Assembly (NCBI RefSeq): GCF_014168815.1
Contig: NZ_AP021972.1
Coordinates: 1,116,001 to 1,180,000, forward strand
DNA length: 64,000 bases
Direction: 5' to 3'
Source of the DNA: Klebsiella sp. WP3-W18-ESBL-02
Lineage (GTDB): Bacteria; Pseudomonadota; Gammaproteobacteria; Enterobacterales; Enterobacteriaceae
Below are positions 34,945 through 43,969 of this stretch, piece by piece. The position numbers were made by a program, and so were the translations under genes. The stretch's first letter is position 1, and every line of letters begins with the position of its first letter. The notes beneath the pieces were generated by a model. The model saw nothing but the letters and a program-made list of their open reading frames with translations, did not search any database and was not told the origin of the DNA.

Positions 34945-35712
34945 ATGGACAAGCAAGCGGCATTCTGGCTGGATGCACTGGGCGCCAACGGCGAACTGTC
35001 GGCCACGATGAAACATGAGCTGGATACCCAGGGCTATACGATTGTGCACGGCGTGGCGGATGCCGACTGGCTACATGCGATGCGCGAGCGTATTGACTAT
35101 CTGGTGGAGCTGGAAGGCGAGAACCTGGCGGTGGAACACCATCAGGAAGAGACGGCGACGCGCGTGGCGAATCTGATTAACAAGGGCGTGGTTTGGGAAA
35201 AGGTCTGGTCGCATCCGCTGATTCTGTCAGCGTGTCGCTATATCTTTGACGGAGGATTTAAAGTGTCCAGCCTCAACGCCCGTGAGGCGCTGTATAACGG
35301 CGGTCATCAGCCGCTGCATGCCGACTGGAAAAAACCGCGTCCCGACTTCCCGAAGGTGCATCTGGTGAATACTATCTGGGCGATTGATGACCTGTACGCC
35401 GCCAACGGCGCGCCGCGTATCATCCCCGCTACGCACCTGCGCCCGGAGCTGCCGGAAGATGTATTGAAAGACGTAGGAGCACCGCATCCGGATGAGGTGA
35501 TTTTTGCTGCGCCAGCGGGCAGCGTGATGATTTACAACGCCCACGCGTGGCACGGTGGCACCACGAACCGCGAAGGCTCGCGCCGCCGCGTGCTGCACGG
35601 GCTGTATATCGACCGGGCGGATACCGCGCAGCAGGATCAGCGCCGCTGGTTAACGCCGGAAACGGCGAGCCGGTTAACCCCGGCGCAGAAGTGGCTGTTG
35701 GATGTGGAATAA
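34945..35712 (+). CDS. Phytanoyl-CoA dioxygenase (PhyH) family Fe(II)/2-oxoglutarate oxygenase
   Basis: 255 residues. The iron ligands are visible as HxD in QPLHADWKKP (residues about 115-121) and a distal His in YNAHAWHGGTTNREGSRRRVLH, whose Arg would bind 2-oxoglutarate. PhyH enzymes hydroxylate or halogenate small molecules; substrate cannot be read from sequence. Good ribosome binding site (agagagg). Stands alone with the divergent AraC regulator, suggesting an inducible one-step catabolic or detoxifying function. Confidence 0.82.
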   Translation: MDKQAAFWLDALGANGELSATMKHELDTQGYTIVHGVADADWLHAMRERIDYLVELEGENLAVEHHQEETATRVANLINKGVVWEKVWSHPLILSACRYIFDGGFKVSSLNAREALYNGGHQPLHADWKKPRPDFPKVHLVNTIWAIDDLYAANGAPRIIPATHLRPELPEDVLKDVGAPHPDEVIFAAPAGSVMIYNAHAWHGGTTNREGSRRRVLHGLYIDRADTAQQDQRRWLTPETASRLTPAQKWLLDVE

Positions 35713-35737
35713 CGCCATGCATTAGCGTTTTTTATAG

Positions 35738-35809
35738 GCCCGATAAGCGTAGCGCCATCGGGCAATTTGTTGTGCCGTGCCGGATGGCGGCGTAAACGCC
35801 TTATCCGGC
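35738..35809. repeat. REP/BIME repeat after the dioxygenase gene
   Basis: Two inverted REP units: gcccgataagcg...cgccatcgggc (35738-35763) and gccggatggcgg...cttatccggc (35779-35809). Located between convergent genes. Confidence 0.85.
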
Positions 35810-35828
35810 CTACAGGTTTTGTGCGGGA

Positions 35829-36704
35829 CTAGCCCCCCATCACCACCCGATACCCCGCCTGTTCCACCCTCGCCCGAATTGGCGCAATCTCTTCGGCTTC
35901 CGGCGCTTTTATCCCTGCCATTGCCCACTCACGCGCCAGCAGGGAATACTTCGGCTCGCCGTACTGATGGAACGGCAGAAGATGCACTTCCTCAACCGGT
36001 AGCGGTGCCAGAAACGCCAGAATCTGGGCGACGTTCTCGGTGCTGAGGGTGTAACCGGGGATCAGCGGCAGCCGTGGAATCACCTTAATACCTTCCGCGA
36101 CCAGCAGGCGAAAGTTCTCCAGCACCCGCGGCTGGTTCATGCTCAGCACCTGGCGCGCCTGCGCGCAGTCCATGATTTTGAGATCAAACAGCACTTCATC
36201 GCAGGCCTGTGCCAGCGGCAGCAGGCGGCGAGGGGAGGTATCGCCCGCAGTTTCAATGGCGGTGCGAATACCCCACTGTTTGAGGCGCTGCAAAAAGCGG
36301 GTGGCGAACTCGGCCTGCATCAGCACTTCGCCGCCGGAGAGTGTCACCCCGCCGCCGGACGCGCGGAAGAACACCTCATCTTTGAGCACTTCCCGTTCGA
36401 GAGACTCCAGCGTCACGTCGCGGCCAATATGCTCCCACGCGCCCGACGGACATTCGTCGGCATCCTGCAAACAGGTGGCGCAGTGCAGACACTTGCTTTC
36501 CCGGCGGACGGTCTCAATTTTTGGCGACATCGACTCCGGGTTGGCGCACCACGGGCAGGTATGTGGGCAGCCTTTGAAGAACACCACGGTGCGGATGCCC
36601 TGACCATCGTTTAACGAATAGCGCTGGATATTGAAAATGCGCGCCGTGTCGGCGCGCGTCTCAATCACCTCACAGCTGATGCGCGGTGCGGCGGATAATG
36701 TCAT
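35829..36704 (-). CDS. pflC: Glycyl-radical enzyme activating protein PflC
   Basis: Radical-SAM activase that installs the glycyl radical on PflD. 291 residues from the ATG 36702-36704 (preceded by aaggag); a longer start at 36731 is possible. The radical-SAM cluster motif is CPHTCPWC (CxxxCxxC) near residue 45; an additional ferredoxin-like insert has CLHCATCLQDADEC. SGGEVLMQ is the SAM-binding GGE motif. Very similar to E. coli PflC. It overlaps the end of pflD by 35 bp, so the pair is co-expressed. Confidence 0.9.
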   Translation of the reverse strand: MTLSAAPRISCEVIETRADTARIFNIQRYSLNDGQGIRTVVFFKGCPHTCPWCANPESMSPKIETVRRESKCLHCATCLQDADECPSGAWEHIGRDVTLESLEREVLKDEVFFRASGGGVTLSGGEVLMQAEFATRFLQRLKQWGIRTAIETAGDTSPRRLLPLAQACDEVLFDLKIMDCAQARQVLSMNQPRVLENFRLLVAEGIKVIPRLPLIPGYTLSTENVAQILAFLAPLPVEEVHLLPFHQYGEPKYSLLAREWAMAGIKAPEAEEIAPIRARVEQAGYRVVMGG

Positions 36705-38967
36705 CCTGAATCTCCTTCGACAGCTCAACAAAGAAGGCGCTGTAGCCCGCGACGCGCACCACCAGACCGGCGAAATCCTGCGGTCGTTGCTGGGCTTCGC
36801 GCAGGGTCTCGGCGTTTACCACGTTGAACTGAATATGCTGGAGCTTGAGCTTGGTAAAGGCGTGCAGGAAATCCGCCAGCTTGTTGAGCCCGCTTTCCCC
36901 TTCCAGCGTCGCCGGGGTGAACTTAACGTTCAGCAGCGTGCCGTTTGAAAGCAGATAGTTATCCAGCTTGCTCACCGACTTCAGCACCGCCGTGGGTCCC
37001 TGACCGTCCTGGCCGACCATTGGTGACAGCCCGCCGTCCGCCAACTGTTCGCCGGCCAGACGACCATCTGGCGTCGCGCCGACGACCGAACCAAGCGGCA
37101 CGTGCGCGGAAACGGTATAAGATCCAGGGGTAAACTGACCGCCGCGCGGGTTACGGTATTTTTCGACCTCTTTACAGTAAAAACGCAGCAAATCGGCGCT
37201 GATGTTATCAACATCATTGATGTCGTTACCGTACTTCTCAAAGCGGTTAATCAGCCGCGCGCGGACTTTTTCCCCCTCCGGCGTGGCGAAGTTGGCCTTC
37301 AGCACCGTCAGCAGCTCATCGAAGCTCATGCGCTGCTGATCGAACACCATGCCTTTCAACGCATGAAGCGAGTCGCTCAGATTGGCGATACCGATGCCCT
37401 GCACGCCGGAGAAGTTATAGCGCGCGCCACCGTCGGTTATGTCTTTGCCGTTGGCGATACAGTCTTCAACAAACGAAGAGAGCAGCGGCACCGGCGCCCA
37501 GTCGCGGTGGCCGATATCGCAAATATTGCTCCCTTCCACCATCAGCTTGATGTAGTGGCGAATTTTATCGCGAATGCTGGCCAGCAGGCCGTCGTAGGTA
37601 AGGTGCTCATCGCCTTCGTGCTCCAGCATAACGATCTCCATGACCTTCAGCAGGTTGAACATCGCGATGTCGTGCAAACCGTAGGTGCGACCAGGAATCG
37701 ATAGCTCGACGCAGCCCACCACCGCGTAGTCGCGGGCATCTTCCAGCGACACGCCACGGTTGAGGAACGCGGGCACCACGACCTCATCGTTGAAGATTTG
37801 CGGAATGCCGGTGCCGAGGCGCACGGTTTCGGCGGTTTTGCGCAGGAACGGGCGGTCGATCAGTTCGTTGACCCGCACGCCGAGGTTCGGCTGCGGCAGA
37901 CGCACGTTCTGGTAGGCATCCAGGCAGGTAAAGGAGAGGATATTCACCGCGCTGCGGCCGTTTTCGGTCAGGCCGCCGAGCAGGGCGGTGTAGCCGGTCG
38001 GGAAACCGGCGAAATAGCGGGCACTGCTGGTGGATCGCAGCAGCACGATGTCGTTGCATTTCACCCACAATGACTCCAGCAGCTCCTGCATGAACGCCGG
38101 GTCCTCGCCGTGGTTCAGCGATGCCTGCCAGAACGGCAGCATGTACTGGTCAAAGCGGCCGAGCGAGATGGAGCTGGCGTTCGACTCATACTGCAAAATG
38201 ATGTTCATGTACCAGAACAGCTGGCAGGCCTGCCAGAAGTTTTCCGGCTTCTGCCCGGCGTTATGGCGCGAGACGCTAGCGATGGTCTCCAGTTCCTGAC
38301 GACGCTGCGGGTCAGGGCAACGGCTCGCCATCTCATTGGCCAGCGCGGCGTAGCGCAGGATGTGGCGCTGGGAGGCTTCCAGCAGAATCAGCACCGCCTG
38401 GTAAAAGGCGTTATCCGGCTGTTCGCGCAGATGGGCGTGCATCTCATTAACCAGCGCGTCCAGGCCGTTATTCAGCAGGCGCGGATAGTCGATGATGATA
38501 TGGCCCTGGCCTTTGTCGGTCTGGTTGACGCTGAATATCTGCGTGCTGACGGCAGCTTTCACTTCGTCGGTCATCTGCGCGTTGATGAAGTCCTTCATCG
38601 AGCGCTTTTCCCAGTACGGGAACAGCTCGTCGCGGTACAGGCGCTTGTCGTCGTCGCTGATATTAAAACGGTCCTGCGGGCGGGTTGGGAACTGGTCCAG
38701 CTCTTTTAGCAGCCAGTACGGGTCCATCTCCGGCGACATAATCCCGGCGCGCGGTTTGATGGTGCGGTTGCCGGCAATCAGTTCATCGTCGCGAATGCTG
38801 ATGGCGACGTTATCGAGAATATGAGCGGTGGCTTTGGCGCGGCGAATGATGACCGGCTCGCCGTCGGTCTGACGGTGACTTTCAGTGTAGAGGACGGCGC
38901 GCTCAAGGGAGATTTCGCGCGGGTTGGCAAAGAGGGCGTCTTTCAGGCGCTGGATACGATTAGTCAT
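36670..38967 (-). CDS. pflD: Glycyl-radical enzyme PflD (pyruvate formate-lyase-like, substrate uncertain)
   Basis: 765 residues from the ATG 38965-38967 (MTNRIQRLKDALFANPREIS), the same start and length as E. coli PflD; a 97-codon upstream extension is not real. Active-site Cys in VVGCVELSIPGRTYG (near residue 435) and glycyl-radical loop RVAGYSAFF near the C-terminus. GREs of this group act on diol- or choline-like substrates or act as formate-lyases; the single-Cys motif is not that of PflB (CC), so pyruvate is unlikely. Oxygen-sensitive, anaerobic function; activated by PflC. Confidence 0.9.
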   Translation of the reverse strand: MTNRIQRLKDALFANPREISLERAVLYTESHRQTDGEPVIIRRAKATAHILDNVAISIRDDELIAGNRTIKPRAGIMSPEMDPYWLLKELDQFPTRPQDRFNISDDDKRLYRDELFPYWEKRSMKDFINAQMTDEVKAAVSTQIFSVNQTDKGQGHIIIDYPRLLNNGLDALVNEMHAHLREQPDNAFYQAVLILLEASQRHILRYAALANEMASRCPDPQRRQELETIASVSRHNAGQKPENFWQACQLFWYMNIILQYESNASSISLGRFDQYMLPFWQASLNHGEDPAFMQELLESLWVKCNDIVLLRSTSSARYFAGFPTGYTALLGGLTENGRSAVNILSFTCLDAYQNVRLPQPNLGVRVNELIDRPFLRKTAETVRLGTGIPQIFNDEVVVPAFLNRGVSLEDARDYAVVGCVELSIPGRTYGLHDIAMFNLLKVMEIVMLEHEGDEHLTYDGLLASIRDKIRHYIKLMVEGSNICDIGHRDWAPVPLLSSFVEDCIANGKDITDGGARYNFSGVQGIGIANLSDSLHALKGMVFDQQRMSFDELLTVLKANFATPEGEKVRARLINRFEKYGNDINDVDNISADLLRFYCKEVEKYRNPRGGQFTPGSYTVSAHVPLGSVVGATPDGRLAGEQLADGGLSPMVGQDGQGPTAVLKSVSKLDNYLLSNGTLLNVKFTPATLEGESGLNKLADFLHAFTKLKLQHIQFNVVNAETLREAQQRPQDFAGLVVRVAGYSAFFVELSKEIQDDIIRRTAHQL

Positions 38968-39126
38968 TTTGCGGGCTCCTCGGGAGATTAACCTGACGTT
39001 TCTTATGGCTTCTACGTTAGGCAAATGCAGGGCTGGGAGACAGAAGAGAATGAGGTGATTTACTGGATTATTGTGATCGAAAGGGAAAAATGAGATCTCA
39101 ATTTTGTCTGGGTGGTAAACCAGATT

Positions 39127-39211
39127 GCCGGATGGCGGCTTCGCCTTATCCGGCCTACAGATCCGTGCCGTTATTGGGTTTGTAGGCCTGATAAGCGCAG
39201 CGCCATCAGGC
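39127..39211. repeat. REP/BIME repeat between pflD and the hydrolase gene
   Basis: Two REP units, gccggatggcgg...cttatccggc and gcctgataagcg...cgccatcaggc, ending a few bases from the hydrolase stop codon. Confidence 0.85.
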
Positions 39212-39215
39212 GCGA

Positions 39216-40151
39216 CTAATGCAGCAAAGCAACCCAATTCATCGCCAGCTCCGGCCATGCGGCGGCGGGCAGGCCTTTGGTTCCGCGAATGCCAAACCCG
39301 TGTTTACCTTCGGCAAACAGATGCAACTCCGTCGGCACGTTATGCGCGCGCAGGGCGTTGAACATCACCAGCGAATTTTCGACCGGTACTGACGGGTCAT
39401 CCACCGCGTGCATCAGGAAGGTTGGCGGTGTTTGAGCGGTGATATTCAGCTCAGGAGAGTAGCGCTTAATCTGCTCGGCGGATGGCGTGTCGCCAATTAA
39501 TGCGGTGCGTGAACCGGGGTGAGCAATGGCTTTATCCATCGAAATAACCGGGTAGCCGAGCACCACAAAATCAGGACGTGCGCTCTGTTTATCGACATCG
39601 TCGAGCGGCGAGTAAACCGCTTCGTCGTAGCGCGTCTCAAGGCTTGCCGCCACGTGCCCGCCCGCAGAGAAGCCCATCACGCCGATTTTTTGCGGGTTAA
39701 TATGCCACTTTGTGGCATTAGCGCGCACGGTGCGCAGCGCTCGCTGGGCGTCAGCCAGTGGCGCATTGGCCCCTTCGGCATGACCGTCGGCGGGCATGCG
39801 GTAGGTCATCACAAACAGCGTGTAGCCTTTGGCGTTAAACGGCGCGGCTAAATCGCTGCCTTCTTTATCCAGCACCACCCGCTGATAGGAGCCCCCCGGC
39901 GTCACCAGCAGCGCCACGCCGTTCGGATGTGCCGGAGCGTAGACGGTGATTTGTGGCGCGCGGATGCCGGTCACGGCGCGATCCGGCAGTTTGGGATCTT
40001 TGCTACGTTCCACCAGCGCGTAGGTTACCGGGCTGTTTTTAGCCCCCGGCGCTTCGCCATTGGGCCAGACGGAAAGGACAGGCAGAGTGGCAAAAGCCGC
40101 CTGCGCGGAAAATGCCAGAACAAGAGCAGCGGACAGAGGTAAGCGCATCAT
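39216..40151 (-). CDS. Secreted alpha/beta-hydrolase (acetylxylan-esterase-like)
   Basis: 311 residues from the ATG 40149-40151 (MMRLPLSAALVLAFSAQAAFA, a clear Sec signal peptide; ggaga upstream). Catalytic Ser in GFSAGGH (GxSxG-like), Asp in HAVDDPSVPV and His in EGKHGFGIRG. The sequence VWPNGEAPGA is typical of the BD-FAE/AXE1 periplasmic esterase group. Probably removes acyl groups from plant-derived sugars; exact substrate unknown. Flanked by a REP repeat downstream. Confidence 0.85.
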   Translation of the reverse strand: MMRLPLSAALVLAFSAQAAFATLPVLSVWPNGEAPGAKNSPVTYALVERSKDPKLPDRAVTGIRAPQITVYAPAHPNGVALLVTPGGSYQRVVLDKEGSDLAAPFNAKGYTLFVMTYRMPADGHAEGANAPLADAQRALRTVRANATKWHINPQKIGVMGFSAGGHVAASLETRYDEAVYSPLDDVDKQSARPDFVVLGYPVISMDKAIAHPGSRTALIGDTPSAEQIKRYSPELNITAQTPPTFLMHAVDDPSVPVENSLVMFNALRAHNVPTELHLFAEGKHGFGIRGTKGLPAAAWPELAMNWVALLH

Positions 40152-40269
40152 AAACGTCTCCACGGGGAAAACGCTTATTTATCATCCATTAAATTGTGAG
40201 AACGGGAATGCATTCACACAATGGTGTTTCATAAATAGAGAAACAAGAAGGTGTGAGGTGGGTGTTATT

Positions 40270-40309
40270 CCCGGCGTCGCGTAGCCCAACTGAGCAGCGC
40301 GACGCCGGG
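40270..40309 (-). terminator. Hairpin after the Mop gene
   Basis: Perfect 12-bp arms cccggcgtcgcg and cgcgacgccggg with a 16-base loop, directly after the Mop-protein stop on the minus strand; no long T run. Confidence 0.6.
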
Positions 40310-40315
40310 GAAAAC

Positions 40316-40744
40316 TCACGCGCGTGTGGCGATAAGGATTGCAGAAGCCTTGATCAGCGCAATAGCGCGGCTGCCTTTCGCCAGCTTCATCTCGCTCTGA
40401 CTTTCGTTGGTGATGACCGCAACAATCTCAAAGCCTGCGTCGGTTTTGATATGCACGGTCGCGTTTACCGCGCCTTCGGTGACCTGGGTCACTTCACCGG
40501 CAAACTGGTTGCGGGCAGAGAACTTCAGACCGCAGTCTTCGGTTGCCAGCGTTACCCACGGGGCTTTAATCAGGGCAATGGCTTCCTTCCCATTGACCAG
40601 GCCCAGCGCTTCTTTGCTGCTGTGGGTGACGATAGCCACCAGCTTTGCGCCGCCCGGCAGGGTCAGTTCGATTTCGTCGTTGACCGCGCCGGTTGAGACT
40701 GCGCTGATGGTGCCCGTTAATTGGTTACGTGCTGAAACTGCCAT
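40316..40744 (-). CDS. Mop-type molybdate/molybdopterin-binding protein (two TOBE domains)
   Basis: 142 residues made of two tandem Mop/TOBE repeats, each beginning SARNQL or SARNQF (residues 4 and 75) and each containing the VTxVxxGAVNxxV pattern and ending in KAxxIxLA. The ATG at 40742-40744 is used; the frame extends upstream without support. Mop proteins bind oxyanions such as molybdate for storage or homeostasis. It lies 56 bp after fhlA on the same strand, which fits the molybdenum need of formate dehydrogenase H and the molybdate dependence of the FHL regulon. Confidence 0.85.
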   Translation of the reverse strand: MAVSARNQLTGTISAVSTGAVNDEIELTLPGGAKLVAIVTHSSKEALGLVNGKEAIALIKAPWVTLATEDCGLKFSARNQFAGEVTQVTEGAVNATVHIKTDAGFEIVAVITNESQSEMKLAKGSRAIALIKASAILIATRA

Positions 40745-40800
40745 ACGATACTGCCTCCATTCACTTGTTATCGAATCAGAGGTCAGTATAGCCACAGTTT

Positions 40801-42882
40801 CTACATTAACGAATCCTTATCAATGCCCAGACGTTTCATTCTTGAGAGCAATGTGGTGCGCTTAAGCCCCAGACGCTGCGCCGCGCCTTTCGCCCCGGCG
40901 ACCACGCCGTTCGTCTCTTTCAGCACCCGAACGATCAGCTGATATTCGTCTTCGCCTTCTTTCGGCGCTTCGGCGGCCGGAACGGGCTCCGCGTCATCTG
41001 AGGCAAACGCCAGCTCCGGCATGGACAGCTGCAGCACGCTGCCGCGCGTCAGCAGCACCGCGCGTTCAATCACGTTTTCCAGCTCGCGCACGTTGCCTGG
41101 CCATTCCATCTGGCTAAGGATGCGCAGCGTTTCCGCTGGAATACTGTCGATATTGCGGCCCAGCCGACGGGCGATTTTGAAGGTAAACGCCTTCACCAGT
41201 AGCGGAATATCTTCCGGGCGTTCGCGCAGCGGTGGCAGGTGGATCGGGAACACATTGAGACGATAGTAAAGATCGCTACGGAACTCGCGATCGAGCACCA
41301 TTTGCTTGAGATCGCGGTTGGTGGCGGCGATCAGGCGTACGTCGGTCTGGATCAGCTTATTGCTGCCCAGGCGTTCAAACTCCTGTTCTTGTAGTACGCG
41401 CAGCAGCTTAGGCTGTAGCTCCAGCGGCATATCGCCCACTTCGTCGAGGAACAGCGAGCTTTTATCCGCCAGCTCAAAGCGGCCGATTCGCTGGGTGCTG
41501 GCGCCGGTAAACGCGCCGCGCTCGTGGCCAAACAGGTCGCTTTCCAGCAGGCCGGCTGGCATCGCGGCACAGTTCATTTTCACCATTCGGCGGGTGTTGC
41601 GGCCGCTGAGATTATGGATGGCGCGGGCGATCAGCTCTTTCCCGGTGCCGGTTTCCCCGAGGATCAGCACCGTGCTGTCGCTTGGGGCAACCATCTCAAC
41701 CTGCTTAAGCACGTTGAACATCGCTTCGCTGCGGCCGATGATTTCGCCAAATTCGCCGTCGACGTTGTTCAGCTATTCGGTCAACGCCAGGTTTTCATCC
41801 ACCAGGCGCTCTTTCAGACGGTGGATTTCCTGATAGGCGAGGGCGTTATCAACGGCGATGGAGACGCGCTCCGCTATCTGCTTGAGCAGCTTCAGGTTGG
41901 CGGCACAAAAGACCTTTTCGTCGCACTGGGCAAGCTTAAGCACGCCGAGCATTTTGTCGCCCGACATCAGCGGCAGCAGGCACAGCGTCTGGATTTTGTC
42001 GTCCCACATTTCAAACAGATGGCGCTCGTACGGCGCCAGCTTATCGCGCTCGTCGAGGTTGAGCTTGAGCATCTCCTTGCTCTTAAATACCTGCTCCGTC
42101 AGCGTGCCGGACTCGTTAACTTCGCTTTGATCGTGCACCGGATCGTTAACGTCGATGTAGTGCGTCGAATAGATATTCAGTTTGCCTTTGCGGTTGCCGC
42201 GCAGCACCACGCTAATGGCGTCAATATTGAAGTAGTAGTGGATCTCTTTGGCGACCGCGCTGACTAACTCATCCATATCCAGACGCGATAGCACGGCGTT
42301 GGTGATAGCCACCAGAATACGGAAGTTATCGCGCTCGCGGCACAGCAGATCGTAATCAACGTTGTTGGTGACCCGGCTTTGGATCTGCTCGGTGACCACG
42401 GCGACGATCTGCGTAAAGGTATGCAGACGCTGGTACTCTTTTTCCGTCCACGGGCTATCGTCTTTACGGATAAACTCGCAGCCGCCGAAAATGCGCCCTT
42501 CCGCCGCCAGCGGCAGCAGGCAGTAGTGACCGAAAGGCGAATACAGCTCGCTGGCGGCCAGCTGTGGCCAGGCTTCGTTGAACTCGCTGTAGCTGCAGTG
42601 CAGCGCGTCGGGGCGCGAGAGCAGACGTCTGACCGGGCCGTTGGCCAGGATATTATCGTCCTCGTAGGCCAGCGGTTGGCCCGCGCCGCGCGAGGTATGA
42701 TAGCCCGCACGCAGGTTGCCCGGCTGGAGCAGGATAATTGCTGCGCTGTCGGCCAGCGCCGCCTGTTTAGCCAGATGCGCCAGCGTTTCGCTTAGCGCAG
42801 CCAGATCCGGCTGTTGAAGAAGAGTCCGGGTAATATCGAACAGCCCTTGCTGCCCGAGATCGCCCATCGGTGTATACGACAT
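40801..42882 (-). pseudogene. fhlA: Formate hydrogenlyase activator FhlA, interrupted by an amber codon
   Basis: Bacterial enhancer-binding protein that senses formate through GAF domains and activates sigma-54 promoters of hyp, hyc and hydN. The start MSYTPMGDLGQQGLFD (42882) and whole sequence align with E. coli FhlA (692 residues). At 41773-41775 the codon is TAG where E. coli has CAG (Gln) in ENLALTE-Q-LNNVD. Upstream product: 369 residues with both GAF-type sensor regions. Downstream frame remains intact: Walker A GETGTGKE, GAFTGA loop, R-finger region and Fis-type HTH (KGAAQRLGLKRTTLLSRM), with a possible internal ATG at 41721. A single base change or a sequencing error explains it. Confidence 0.9.
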
Positions 42883-42958
42883 GTAACTTGCCCATAAATG
42901 CACCGCGTTGGGTGCGATAAATAATAATAATAATAAAATGCTGACCTTGAGCGGCCGG

Positions 42959-43969
42959 TTAACAAATTCGCGGCAGCGGTTCGGCGTGGGGGAGATCCAG
43001 CGTGCGCTTCACGCCGTAGAGCCCGGCCACGCGAACGCCTCGACGTTCGGTCACTTCGCCGATGATGGCGGCATCCGCGCCCAGTGGGTGCGCGCGCAGT
43101 GCGGCGAGTACCGTATCGGCGGCCTCCCGGCTGACGCCGATAACCAGTTTACCTTCATTAGCAAAGTTAAGCGCGTCCAGCCCCAATAATTCGCACACGC
43201 CGCGTACGGCATCTTTTAACGGCAGGTATTGTTCCTGGATTTCAACGCCGTAGCCGCAGGTCGCGGCAAACTCGTGGGCGACCGCATTGACCCCGCCGCG
43301 AGTGGCATCACGCAGCGCTTTGACGCCGTCGATGGGCCGCAGGCTTTGAATCAGCGGCGTTAATACCGCGCAGTCGCTTTGCAGTTCACCGTCGAGGCCG
43401 AGCTGTTCACGCAGGTTGAGAATGGTCGCACCGTGATCGCCTAGCGTACCGCTGACGATGAGCACGTCACCTGGCGTCAGCGTTGCCGCGCCCCAGTGGA
43501 TATCCGCCGGAATGGCGCCCATTCCGGCGGTGTTGATAAAAAGCTTGTCCGCCGCGCCGCGACCGACCACTTTGGTGTCGCCGGTGACGATGGCGATTTC
43601 CGCCGCCTGGGCGGTCGCCGCCATGCTGTTGACCACGGCCTCCAGCGTCTCCATCGCTAGCCCTTCCTCAATAATAAAACCGCAGGAAAGATAGCGCGGT
43701 ACCGCACCGCTGACCGCCACGTCGTTCGCCGTGCCGCAGACCGCCAGCTTGCCGATATTGCCTCCGGGGAAGAACAGGGGGTCTATCACGTAGCTGTCGG
43801 TAGAAAAGGCCAGACGGTCACCGTGGGCGGTCAGAGAAGCCAGCGACAGACGCGCCTGGTCCTCCTGCTCCGCCAGCCAGGGGTTGGCGAACGCCTTCAT
43901 AAACAGACTGTCGATCAGCTGCTGCATCGCCAGGCCGCCGCTGCCGTGGGCTAACTGGATTGTCTTCAT
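42959..43969 (-). CDS. hypE: Hydrogenase maturation protein HypE (carbamoyl dehydratase)
   Basis: 336 residues from ATG 43967-43969 (MKTIQLAHGSGG). Converts the carbamoyl group on its C-terminal cysteine (PRIC, complete here) into the thiocyanate that gives the CN ligands of the NiFe site. PurM/AIR-synthase fold with VTGDTKVV and DATRGGV motifs. ATGA overlap with hypD. Confidence 0.95.
   Translation of the reverse strand: MKTIQLAHGSGGLAMQQLIDSLFMKAFANPWLAEQEDQARLSLASLTAHGDRLAFSTDSYVIDPLFFPGGNIGKLAVCGTANDVAVSGAVPRYLSCGFIIEEGLAMETLEAVVNSMAATAQAAEIAIVTGDTKVVGRGAADKLFINTAGMGAIPADIHWGAATLTPGDVLIVSGTLGDHGATILNLREQLGLDGELQSDCAVLTPLIQSLRPIDGVKALRDATRGGVNAVAHEFAATCGYGVEIQEQYLPLKDAVRGVCELLGLDALNFANEGKLVIGVSREAADTVLAALRAHPLGADAAIIGEVTERRGVRVAGLYGVKRTLDLPHAEPLPRIC

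Noticed and set aside
38968..39258. 97-codon N-terminal extension of PflD
   Set aside because: It covers a REP repeat and unrelated DNA; the E. coli-like start at 38967 is complete.
40801..41721. Independent sigma-54 activator gene of 306 residues
   Set aside because: It is the C-terminal part of fhlA in the same frame, separated only by one TAG codon.
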